Assembly (NCBI GenBank): GCA_029339505.1
Contig: JAQISU010000163.1
Coordinates: 6,123,501 to 6,187,500 of the forward strand
Length of the DNA stretch: 64,000 nucleotides
Direction: 5' to 3'
Origin: Unio delphinus
Taxonomy: Eukaryota; Mollusca; Bivalvia; Unionida; Unionidae
A program made the position numbers and the translations under genes. Below, piece after piece: positions 12,441-26,800 of this stretch (position 1 is its first letter; each line of letters starts with the position of its first letter). The notes below the pieces were generated by a model. The model did no database searches. It was not told the origin of the DNA and was given only the letters and a program-made list of their open reading frames with translations.

Positions 12441-14552
12441 TTCTTTCGGTAACTGGGTGTACTGGTCGTACAATATCTACTGCCACTCTTTTAAACGGTG
12501 TATCTATTAATGGCATCTGTCCTGAGGGCACCCTTGTGACCCTTCCCTTACATACGGTTTTCTGACATACGTCGCACGACCTACAGAACCGTGTGACATC
12601 GCCATTAACACCGGGCCAGTAGAATTCAGCGACTACCCTGCTAGTGGTCTTAGCCTTACCTAGGTGTCCTGCCATGCTTGACTCATGCGCCACCCTAAGT
12701 ACTTGAGATCTATATCTCTGGGGTACGACCACTTGCCAATACTTCTTACCCTCCCGAGCGCTAAACTCCCTATGAATTAATCCGTTCTTGCGTACGAATC
12801 TCGAGCTACCCCCACCCTTGCACTGTTTAATCGCGCCGGACGCGATTTTCTCGATAATTGTTTTGATGGATTCATCACGTTCTTGCTCTTGTTTGAACTC
12901 ATCTCGCGAAATTCCTGAGATCGATTCAGGGACTATTAATTTATTAAACGCGGTTTTCTCTCGCCGTGCTTGCGCTCGCGTTTCGACTGCCTGGGCCAAA
13001 GGTATTTTAAAATCGGCCATGGTTGGAAGACGGGAACCTTCAACATTACCGATCGTCAGATCGTAAATAGGATTTTCCATACAAAGGGCATCAACAGTTC
13101 CCGTTAGGAAAGGAGTTTTTACCGTGATCCTTGCTACGGGAATGCGACCGATCGTCTGATCAAGTAACATACATGGGGACTCCCACCCGAGCATTTGGTT
13201 ATCCTGCAAGAGACTCCGTTTGATCACTACGCCCGTGCAACCAGTGTCACGTAACACTACGACTTCTCGACCGTTGACAAACCTTCTCGCGGTTGGTACA
13301 CACGCTTCGGGAAATAGACACGTGCCAAGCGAATGAATACAAGGTTCTACCTGTACGATATTATCAGATATACCTTTACTTTGTATAGCCACTGCTAAAT
13401 TATGTACAAGTCCCTTTCTTTTAGGACAGTCTTTTTGAACATGACCCCATGCATTACACAAGTAACATTGCAGACGATGAATACTTGGATTCCTAACTGA
13501 CCTATTTGCCTCAGCTGATTTTACAAGCTCCCTAGGCATCGGTCTTGCAGACTGGTTTCCAGACTTAAAATCTTTTGAAACCACGTTCTGGGTTCCCCCA
13601 TGAGCTTCGGCAAATAAATCGGCTTGCTTAGCCATATCTTTTACGTTTGTGAAGAGTTTCTCTTTCAGAAATTGATCTAATTCTCGCCCAACTGTATTAA
13701 ATAATTGATCTCTGAGCAAGAAATCAGTCAACCCTTCAAACGTTTTCACCGCTTTGCCGCATTCAATCCACCTCTCAAAATAGTTCGCAATTCTAACGGT
13801 GAACTGACCAAAGGTTTCTCCCTTATCGGGCTTGCTATACCTGAACTTTGTACGAAAATCCTGTTCAGTGAGCTCGTACCTTTTGAGAAGTGCTTCCTTT
13901 AGGACGTCGTACTTAAACACATCGTCTCTTGGAAGTCGCGAGTATACATCCAGTGCTTTACCCTTTAATAGAGCACTAAGATGCAATGCCCAGTCATTTT
14001 GACTCCACTTCTGGTTTTCGGCATACCGCTCAAACCGATGAAGATAACTATCCATGTTATCTTTTTCATCGTCAAAGGGAGGTAATTTGGGGCCCCTTAA
14101 TTTGCTAGAGGCAGAATGGTGTTCTCCTTTTCCAGCTGCTACTAATTCTACCTTACGCACATGGTCCCGTTGCTTTGCTGTTTCTTCTAACTCTAACATT
14201 TCTACTTTTGCTCGTTTATCTAACTCTATTCGCCTGTCCTCCGCTTTCATTTCCCATCCTATCCTGTCCTATTCGGCCTGCTTCTCTAATTCTATGTTTT
14301 CCCTTTCGGCCTGCTTCTCTAATTCTATCTTTTCCCTCTCAATGGCCCGTTTCCTATCTTCGGCTTCCCTTTCTAATTCCCGTTTCCTTTCTTCGGCTTC
14401 CTTTTTTCCTTTTCTAATTCCCTTTCTAATTCCCTTGCTCTTACCCTTTCTTCCCTTTCCCGGGCTTGTTCTTCTTGAATAAATTTCCTTAAGCTTTCAC
14501 CTTCATATCCAAATTCTTTGCCTTAGGCAACCAAGTCCTTAAGGGATGACAT
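12412..14552 (-). pseudogene. gag-pol: Gag, aspartic protease and integrase N-terminus (gag-pol, first part)
   Basis: An open frame of 612 codons runs from 14250 to 12412. Counting from its Met, residues 50-130 are a capsid-like helical region and about 132-217 resemble a SCAN domain. A zinc knuckle (C262, C265, H270, C275) follows. The protease motif LRDTG is at 332-336 region with the DTG at 335-337. The integrase zinc site is H522, H529, C559, C562, and the first integrase-core Asp is at 592. The likely original Gag start is the ATG at 14550-14552. Between it and 14250 lie a TAA (14523-14525), a frameshift in the Glu/Lys/Arg-rich coiled-coil region near 14400, and a TAG (14269-14271). The frame is lost again around 12430-12450 inside the integrase core. 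Gag, PR and the integrase zinc domain thus share one frame with no stop at the gag/pol boundary. Confidence 0.92.
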
Positions 14553-14780
14553 GACAATTGTAATATAAATATAAATGTATAAAAGAGGCTGACCTTATCT
14601 TCCTGATGAAGGTAACCAAACCAATGCTTTAAATACGTTTATTCTGGACACACGGACCTAGATAAACTAAACAAAAATAAACCCCAACTTGAGTATTATC
14701 TTGTCAAGAAGATCACGCTCAAATATAAACATTAAATGTATACTTTCACAAAAATGATTGACAGTTCACTTAATCCAGCG

Positions 14781-14798
14781 ATCCCACTTCTGACACCA
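14781..14798 (-). promoter_or_regulatory. Primer binding site, tRNA-Leu type
   Basis: The plus-strand text atcccacttctgacacca is what the 3' end of an animal tRNA-Leu(CAG), with CCA added, looks like. It sits one base from the inner end of the 5' LTR, so on the element's strand it is complementary to that tRNA over 18 nt. The tRNA identity is from memory of the human tRNA-Leu acceptor end. Confidence 0.85.
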
Positions 14799-14799
14799 T

Positions 14800-16214
14800 T
14801 GTAACAGAATTGTTACCGAGTGGATGGTGGATTAAATGAACAACTCAAACACAATATGTGAAAGAAAATATAAATTTATGAAATAAATTATTAATGAAAA
14901 ATATTGATGTATCAACACAATAACTCATGCGTTCAACCCACAATTACACTCACAACCATTCACAATACATGAATAAATGAAATATTAATACAAAATAAAA
15001 CACAGATACAAAGGAATCTCTTGGGCTATACACAGATCCAAGGAACCTTTACAAAAGTTATATTAACGCAAGTATAAATTACGATAATAAACACAAACAT
15101 CAAACTATACTATTGCACGTATGGATTGCAACAACTAGCACGAACATATACATGTATTTAATCAAGTTGCTAGCTTTTATTAAGATTCATGCAATCCCTT
15201 GAAATACTATTGTGATTTTGAAGTAACTATGTAAATACAACAATGTATTCAATTGTACTACAATTGCAACACACACACATGTGTCTCGACCCTGTATAAC
15301 CGTACGATTCACCAACAGTTGAATCGCCGCCCAGTTTCTCCGAAAACCTAGGGTTGACTCAATACTTTTATCGGTCACTTGCCCTTCACGGATCCACCAC
15401 AGTTATACGTACAGACAGCATACAACATCTACTAGAACTAACGTTCCTCAATACCCTAGATGCCACCCTGGATGTTTATAACTCTAGACAGCTCCGACAC
15501 TCGGACTTCTAGATTTCCGGATATTTACACGTCACGACAGATGTAGACGGACAGACAATCCCACAAACAGAGATGCTCCGCTACAATATCAGCTACGATT
15601 TCAGCTACGATATCAGAGATGTTATCAGAGATGTTCCGCAACAAATCATCTACAATTTCAGCTACGATCTCAAAGACGTTATCAGCTACAATAAAGAAAC
15701 CAGACTAATAATAGTTGTCTCAAACAATAATCTAAACCTTAGATTACGCTATTGCATTTGAAGTCTAATAGTGACTTAGTAATTCCAAATATTTCACGTT
15801 TAAAATCTGCATTGTAATAAAGGCATCATTATATGAAATGATAAACTGAATAAAATTCACAATAAAAGGAAATATAAATTTAACACTCACCCCTTTGGCA
15901 GGAGATTGAATGACGAGCTATCTTTCCTGTGATACTTTTGGTCCCTTAATATTTATCAGTAATATTCTGCCTTATATACCCTCAAATAGGTGAGCAGAAA
16001 TCACGGCGAAATTACCGTGCACCCCGTGATTCTAATGTTCCGGACTTCATGTAATTCGAAGTCAGGCACATGCAAATCGTTACACGCCGCTTACCTTGGA
16101 GAAAACCACTTATTCACCCCAGGTAACGCATGTACGACGAAACAAAAAAAAATGGTGAAATTAGTTTGTAATTCAATTAGAAAATAAACTAAATTTTCGC
16201 CTAATTCTGTGACA
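14800..16214 (-). repeat. 5' LTR of the Gmr1-like element
   Basis: 1,415 bp and nearly identical to 8578-9993. Being upstream of the coding region, it should hold the promoter. I did not identify a TATA box with confidence. Confidence 0.95.
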
Positions 16215-16219
16215 CTCAA
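16215..16219. other. Target-site duplication, right copy (CTCAA)
   Basis: Exact repeat of 8573-8577, immediately outside the right LTR. Confidence 0.92.
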
Positions 16220-17888
16220 TACCTGTAATTGGACTCTTCAATCGTGTTGCCGCTCACGTATTAGGCTTTTTAACATCGAGAGATCAGGGAAACATATATA
16301 CTTTTGTTTCTACAGACACAATACATAGACATAATTGCAATGAAAAATGCTGATGTAAACACGGACGCAAGACTTTCGTTCGTTATTTTGTGTCGTCTTG
16401 AGGCCAGCCAGTGCCTGCTATCAGACCGTGCAAAAGTATGACTTGTTCACAAATGAATGACATGTGCATCAGTAACTACAAGATACCACATATAAACTGA
16501 TGGCGTCTTGGAGCAATTTAATGGCTTACTGACCAATAAGATATCTATGATTGTGTAAGACTTCCAGAGACTGGGATGGGTTCATCCATTATGTGGTTGT
16601 TTTGGCCTATAACAATAGCATTCAAGAGTCAACACGACACAAATCAGGCTTCATGATATATAGTCCACATATCCACGTAACCATGGAAGACTCTAAGCCA
16701 CTATAAGCAGAGATACAAATTAAACGAATCATTCACTCGAGTCAACTGAAATATCAAATCAACTCAACAAAACATAAAATTCCAAGGGACCAAAATGAAA
16801 AAAGAAGACGTGGAATATATAATCCAGCCAGTAAGTCAGACCTCTTCAAAATCTTTAGAAACGTGAGTAGCAAGCGAAGAATAACGGTGAAAGCATCACC
16901 ACGTAACTATCAGACAGATTTGTGACAATAAACAGAGTAAACTCATTCTACTTTGTTGCCTTCCCGTCAAATAATGTATTGTTTCCAGTAGCAGTGAAAT
17001 CTCACTTTGGAAATGATACTGATGAAATTGAAGATAAAATGACAAAGCGCTTGACGATTATGAAATTGTATCAATTGATGACATATTGTATACAGCAATC
17101 AAAGGTGGTAAAACAGGAAAACTGTATTTTATACAGTACTAAAAAGATGTAAGGTAGACAAAGATATAGTTACGTGAAAGCTTATCAAGACTTTTGAGGA
17201 AATATACAACAGCGCTAACAGAAGATTAATGACTCTAGTGCATTTAATTTATTCATACATGCAATTAAGTGAAAACGTACCTTAGCACATAATTTCATAT
17301 GCATATGTACCATTTCTCTGTTTTGTCTTGTTTTTGGCTGCTTGAGTGCTTCTTCAATATTCTTGTCGATATTCGTGTATCACTCTATCCTATGATGATT
17401 TTATTCTATCAGCGATAGAACGGCTAATTTGTTTAATTATATTTCAAATCTTATTGTAATTCGGTGAAAGTTTATTTCTAAACCGCGTTTATTCCTAATG
17501 AAAGGAAGTTTCATAATTGTATATGCTTTTGATTAAATTGTTTGTTTATCTTTACGGGGGCTCGGAGTTGTTTGTTCAATAAACCTGCTCAGTTTACCAT
17601 GTACATTCTCATACTCGAACCGAGCAATTATAGCGGTCATCTCTTAGATAACGAGTATCAAATGGTAGTGAGTTATAGTTATTATTATTATTATATGTTG
17701 TACAATGCCCCTGGACAAGTGGGACTTAACACTTACCCTTTGACAGGTGGAGCTTGTACAATATTATAAGAATAATGCTCATTGCCCGCGAGTAACCTGA
17801 TACAGTGACTGAATGCGTGTACGATTTGTGCTTTATTTGATTTCAATTAACACTGTTTTACATGTAAATACCTACATATAACTTTATG

Positions 17889-17895
<7 letters not shown>
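16220..17895. other. Intergenic, no recognisable feature
   Basis: No conserved coding motif, transposon end or long tandem repeat is recognised. Short open frames (up to 76 codons) look like chance. Confidence 0.55.
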
Positions 17896-17961
<66 letters not shown>

Positions 17962-18252
17962 ATTGGGATCTTTTTACGTAGCTTTAACAATTTTTCAGTC
18001 ATATCGCTACGATGTCTGCAATGAGGCAGTTTATAGTGATATCTAGCACTGGGGATTCATGCCGCAGACATGTAGCATGATGTCCCACCCAGTAATCATT
18101 ATCCTAATACCAGGCCGGCCATTCCTAACACTGCTGAAGGCCAATCGAGGCAGTGGTTAGTACCATTTGTGTAAGTCTTTGGTATGACTCAAGCCGGGGA
18201 TCGAACTCATGACCAACCGCTTCCGCGGCGAACGCTCTAACCACTAGGCAGG
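17896..18252 (-). mobile_element. tRNA-derived SINE, family B, with (CA)n tail
   Basis: Read on the minus strand, it starts gcctagtggttagagcgttc (A box) and then gagttcgatccccggcttga (B box). A long body follows containing gtcataccaaagactt, ctgggtgggacatcatg, atgtctgcggcatgaat and atatgactgaaaaattgtta, and it ends in a (CA)n tail seen on the plus strand as (TG)n at 17896-17959. This head, body and CA tail are of a SINE type I associate with mollusc genomes. The tail microsatellite has probably expanded after insertion. Confidence 0.9.
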
Positions 18253-18500
18253 GGGCCCCGAGTGGCCGAGTGGTCTAAAGAGTTGTACGTTACGGATCAC
18301 TGCCATCTCACCTCTGTCTGCGTGGGTTCGAGTCTAAGATTCGGCTAATGTAGTTATGTGAGAAAGCTTGCCAGTAGCTTCTCGTGGGTCGGTGGTTCTT
18401 TCAGGGGGTTTCCGGGTTCTTCCTCCACCATTAATACTGGCCGCCATGTATAGCCTATATTGTGCTGAAAAAAACATAAAAAAAACAAAAATTAACCAGT
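18253..18500 (+). mobile_element. tRNA-derived SINE, family A, copy 2
   Basis: The A box tggccgagtgg is at 18263-18273 and the B box ggttcgagtct at 18325-18335. The body reads agcttgccagtagcttctcg, then ttccgggttcttcctccacc and tgtatagcctatattgtgct, with an A-rich tail. It abuts the family B SINE head to head, so two Pol III promoters fire away from each other if active. Confidence 0.9.
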
Positions 18501-18548
18501 AGGGCACCTGAGCGGTTCACTGAATACTGAAATTGATTGAATATTGAG

Positions 18549-18549
<1 letters not shown>

Positions 18550-18623
<74 letters not shown>
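18550..18623. repeat. (TA)n microsatellite, about 37 units
   Basis: Uninterrupted TA run just downstream of the SINE tail. Confidence 0.97.
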
Positions 18624-18626
<3 letters not shown>

Positions 18627-20152
18627 ACGGTGCAAAATTTCGTTGATATGTTTGCAGAGTACTCTGAAATTATGTCAGTAATTTATACACTGTGACAAGC
18701 AGCATGAGGTAACTTTGCATGCACAATCGACTAGGGACAGTAATTTAACAGGAAAGATATATCACGATGCGACAGACTCTAGCTAATTATGAAGCTAATG
18801 CTGGTCACGTTGTCACAGATACAAGCTAATTATGAAGCTAATATAGTCATGATCGTAGACGAGACCGTAGTGTTACTAAATCAGGGGTGAGTGGGCGGAC
18901 AGCAACATGAAATTGGTTAATATCTGCTTTTGATGTAGACGTTGTTAGATGCATATCTGTATACTCAAGGAATAAGATGAACACACTTGTTTCCATGGAT
19001 ACCATAGAGGTGGGGGACAATATAAGCGAACAGCAAGGTCTCCATTACATAAACGTATATACACGTTTCAAACATTGAATTTTGATTTCCTGTGCATTCC
19101 GTTACATATGTTGCTCATGTATTATGAACTCATGTATTATGAACTCATGTATTATGGAGAATAATGAGGAAGAAAAACGATCCCAGATATCATTGTACTT
19201 TTTAAATTGTACGCATTATATTACAACAAGGGAATTCCTGCCAAAAAGCAATGCAGGACGTAATCCTTCTCTAACATGAATGACAAACTACTAATAGTCA
19301 ATTTTGCATCTTGCGAATGCTATCTTTTTTTTTTTTTTTAAAAAGAACTGGTGACTGATTCAATGCTCAGTTATGTCTACTATTCCCCATTTTGGCAAAG
19401 GATGGCATCATAATCGGATATTCTGCGTCACCATAGTTAATAGGACAATCATTATTGCGAGTTTGTCAAGTATTGACAACAAATCGGATTGTTCTTGAAT
19501 AGGTATGTGTTCAAGGTTTTTTTTGCACCAGTCTATACTAGCAGATATACAATATCCATCATTTCTTCCTGTAAAACGACAGCGTTCTTTTCAGGTACAA
19601 CTCCCAGGACAAAAATCGTTAATGATTGATAGTAGCAATAATGTCGAATACACAAAAGATTTTGCGAAGTTACAAGCTCACCAATAGTGCAATTTGTTTC
19701 AGGCAACTCACGGAAATAATTCAATTTATTTCATTTTGATAAGCACATTTTCGCAATAAAGACATTATCACATATTTTTCATGTTATTAGGAAAATGTTT
19801 GTCTGAAAGTTTCATACTTCTGTACACTTTGTGATGATGTAACTTATCTCTCGTCCCCTCTCGCACTTTATAAATTGACAGATTTGTTAACATACAATAC
19901 ACTTAGTAAACAAAATTACTTTTGGTAACTATCAAAATAATTATCACAATAGTTCCTTTTTTATTGTGTTATGTTTCAGTCATTTATAATTTTTTGTTTT
20001 CACTTTTTTCTTCGTTCATATGTTAGATCCGTTTTAATTGAACTGTGCGAAGGTTCGTTCATTTACTATACTTTAAAATTTTGTTTCATACACATACCAT
20101 ATAGTAGCTATTTGTCGTTCATGAATCGTATGTACGACCAAATCATATTTGT

Positions 20153-20157
<5 letters not shown>
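18624..20157. other. Intergenic, only short direct repeats
   Basis: A 16-bp phrase (ctcatgtattatgaa) occurs three times at about 19110-19158, and there is a T-run at 19325-19339. A pair of related phrases, ctagctaattatgaagctaa and caagctaattatgaagctaa, lies at 18778-18841. No gene is recognised. Confidence 0.55.

Positions 20158-20210
<53 letters not shown>
20158..20210. repeat. (GA)n microsatellite
   Basis: About 26 GA units. Confidence 0.97.
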
Positions 20211-20212
<2 letters not shown>

Positions 20213-20419
20213 ACTTGAAAGACAAACAAAATTACATTGAAGTGCCCTATATTTTGGGATGTAGTAAATATTGCCAAAGTTTCAAACTGTCTAACAGTAA
20301 AACGGTTCAGTCGATAATCGGTGCATTCTCGGCATACACATTCACAAAAATGTTGACAACAAAAGTAGATGTCGCCAAAATGGTAATAAAAGTGAAAGTA
20401 TGTCAGCATATAAGGCATA

Positions 20420-20428
20420 CCCCCCCCC

Positions 20429-20466
<38 letters not shown>
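20420..20466. repeat. C-run followed by (CT)n microsatellite
   Basis: Eleven C and then about 17 CT units. Confidence 0.95.
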
Positions 20467-20471
<5 letters not shown>

Positions 20472-21102
20472 TAAAATAAAGATGGTTACATTTAAGCGAA
20501 GGATTGCATTGTGACGCTTAACTTAACATGCATAAAAACCATAAATACGAACGGTAAAAATTAGCAAGTGTATGTCCTATATTAGCCCATTAAAATAGTT
20601 TTCAACATGGATCTAACATTTGGTCTCATGACGAAGCTTATCGTAACCGGCGTCTTTTCGATATTCGGTGACACCAATTAGCAAAATATGTCATACACTT
20701 TACAACAAACGGTACAAGTTTTCAAACAAAACTCTCCATAAATTACACTTTTAAAGCTAGGATATTTAGTCATTTGAACTCGCCCCAATTGTATCTGGTT
20801 TTGAAATCTCGGAACAATGTTCATAGATGAATACTAAGTACTAAACCAAGATTAACTAACAATATATAGTTAGGAGAATCATCCTGTATCAAACCGAACT
20901 GCCAGATCGATATAACTATACAATTCAAATTTAAAAGTCCTCTCCACCTTAAAGATAAATACATAATCATAAATTTTTTAAAAAAATTTAATTATGTGAT
21001 CATCATAATTACTTTATTCTTTCTAATTCGAACTGGGTAAACCCGTGTCACTTAGATGGTTCCTATATTCTATGGCGCTATTCTGACTAACATTGCTGAA
21101 AG

Positions 21103-21105
<3 letters not shown>
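20467..21105. other. Intergenic, no recognisable feature
   Basis: AT-rich, and no conserved motif seen. Confidence 0.5.
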
Positions 21106-21165
<60 letters not shown>

Positions 21166-21176
21166 CACACACACAG
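21106..21176. repeat. (TC)n then short (AC)n microsatellite
   Basis: About 28 TC units followed by a short AC run. Confidence 0.95.

Positions 21177-24295
<3,119 letters not shown>

Positions 24296-24365
<70 letters not shown>
24296..24365. repeat. (TA)n microsatellite, about 35 units
   Basis: Uninterrupted TA tract. Confidence 0.97.
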
Positions 24366-24367
<2 letters not shown>

Positions 24368-24679
24368 TTGGATGATGTGAAGTCACATAACTGTGTGGTT
24401 TCTTGTGACTTATACGCTGTGTCGGGTGACGTTGGTTCGTAAGAGTGTGCTGGTGTTCTCGATGCGAGGGACCAAGGCTTCGCGACCATCGGGTCTGTGT
24501 TGAATGTGAGGGATCTCAAGGGATCCTTCAAACAGACAGGGCGGATTGGACCATGCATGGCGACTCCGTGACCATTGACTAGAGCGCGTGGAACGGGAAA
24601 TACATATTGGTCGTCAAATGGGAGCCACGATAGTTATAAAATACGTGCTCCATATAATTGCTATTGCCATCTGTGCAAA

Positions 24680-24940
24680 AACCTCACATTTACGTATCAA
24701 CATCGTTATTTGAATAATAAAGTCATAAATTAATAAATTTACCTTTACATTGCTAAGCCGTTATTTGAACGATAAATTCATAAACTCATAATTTCAGCTT
24801 TACATTGCTAAGTCGTTACATGAATGATAAAATCATAACATACATGCCTTTACCTTGGTACGTCATTATATGAACGATATAACCAAATTACAGGCATTTA
24901 CATCTGTCTCCTTATATGAGCTATATATATTCGTAAATTC
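24680..24940. repeat. Degenerate tandem repeat, about 60-bp period
   Basis: A phrase of the type acctttacattgctaag, then cgttatttgaacgataa and catAA-rich sequence recurs about four times with strong divergence. Confidence 0.65.
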
Positions 24941-25297
24941 ATACATATACCTGTATTTGTTGATTGGGTGATAAGACGTTATTCACGTCAATTACAAATG
25001 TCTTTCGTTTAAATTATCCTTTGAGGTTTCTTTCATTGAGTTACTTGTTGTTGATAGTTCCATGTTTGGAACATTATAATCTTCCTTATTTTTTGTTTAT
25101 AATGGTGTCAGAGTTGTTTATATTTAAATTGCGTTCATAAATAAACATCTTATTAACGCAGTTGTTTTCGGTGTCTTTACTAATCCAGCCCCAACCCGGC
25201 TTTATCCTGTGACAGTAGTCCTAATTACAATCCAATCTTGCCAAAAATAACCACTAGCCCATCCATCGAAATGGCAGCAATTTAATACTAATCTAGA

Positions 25298-25298
<1 letters not shown>

Positions 25299-25336
<38 letters not shown>

Positions 25337-25388
25337 GAGAGAGAGAGAGAGAGACACACACACACACACACAGAGTGAGAGAGAGAGA

Positions 25389-25432
<44 letters not shown>
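25299..25432. repeat. Compound (CA)n/(GA)n microsatellite
   Basis: CA blocks alternate with GA blocks, including a repeated cagagtgagagagagaga segment. It borders the left arm of the palindrome at 25435-25795. Confidence 0.96.
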
Positions 25433-25795
<363 letters not shown>

Positions 25796-25829
25796 CACGC
25801 GATGACTCAGCAATTCAGTCCCGTTTTTT

Positions 25830-25833
<4 letters not shown>

Positions 25834-25917
<84 letters not shown>

Positions 25918-25918
25918 A
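25834..25918. repeat. (GA)n microsatellite
   Basis: About 42 GA units with one A insertion near the end, shortly after the palindrome. Confidence 0.97.
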
Positions 25919-26654
25919 TAAAGACACATGCATTTTGTTTGCTTCTCAGTCCTATTATGTACATGTGGCGAAAAGTGACAACATAATCGCGTTTATGATA
26001 AGATTGCCACAATTAAAGCGACACCAGTTAGCAAAATATGTACTTGATGAAGAGGTACTTTACAATGAAAAATTATAGTGTAATTGTGGATTGCAGTAAT
26101 TATTTTCATTTTGCTACATAAGTTTGAAGCACAAGCATACACGTATTCAGTATCGTTCGCAACATCCGATTCGTTTCCTTTTTTTGTTACAAAAAATGTT
26201 TGTAATGTCGTGATATTCATATCTTCGTTTTATTACATTATCTTTCTTTCTCAGCTATAAAATACAAAATGTAAAGGTGATTATAGAAATATTTTTAAAG
26301 CTATATTATTGGTTGAAAATGAAATATAACGCATGGTATATTTTCTTTCTTTTTCTTGACATATGTGGAAAAACGTATTGCGTTTCTAGCACGAATATTA
26401 AACTAAGATGTTTCATAATTTATGTGTATTTTCACCGGTTTTATTTTATTGAAATTTGACTTTTCATTTCCGATATGGAAGATTAGATTGGTTTCTTAAA
26501 CTCTGTAGCTGCATACATTATGTTTTTTCCTCACTATAGAACTTAGGTATGAATAGATTCAAATATTTTTCTCAAAGAGTTTATAAATTATAATTGCCTG
26601 ATGTATATACCTATCAAAATTGTTACGTAACTCCAGTTTAAACAAACGTATGGG
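25919..26654. other. Intergenic, no recognisable feature
   Basis: AT-rich with no recognised motif. Confidence 0.5.
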
Positions 26655-26800
26655 TCCTATTTAAAAATCGCACACCGTCCTGTTTTAAAACCAAACACGG
26701 CCCTATTTTAAACCCAAACATGGCCCTATTTTAAACCAAACACGGCCCTATTTTTATATTAAGCACGGACCTAATTTAAAGTCGCACACGATTCCTCATT
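26655..26800. repeat. Short minisatellite, about 25-bp unit, 5 copies
   Basis: The phrase aaaccaaacacggccctatttt recurs about five times with changes, the outer copies being more divergent. Confidence 0.82.

Larger units (their letters stand above)
8578..16214 (-). mobile_element. Gmr1-like Ty3/gypsy LTR retrotransposon, full length
   Basis: This is a complete minus-strand element of 7,637 bp. It has two LTRs (TGTAACAGAATT at one end, AATTCTGTGACA at the other), a 5-bp direct duplication CTCAA at 8573-8577 and 16215-16219, a primer binding site next to the 5' LTR and a polypurine tract next to the 3' LTR. The coding order is Gag, protease, integrase, reverse transcriptase, RNase H. Integrase before RT is the Ty1/copia order, but the RT, RNase H and integrase sequences are of gypsy type. 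Among gypsy elements this order marks the Gmr1-like group. By eye the two LTRs are about 98% identical, so the insertion is fairly recent. The reading frame carries several nonsense codons and frameshifts, so this copy is defective. Confidence 0.93.

Noticed and set aside
18253..18335. Possible true tRNA gene (A and B boxes)
   Set aside because: No complete cloverleaf and the sequence runs on into a SINE body shared by three copies.
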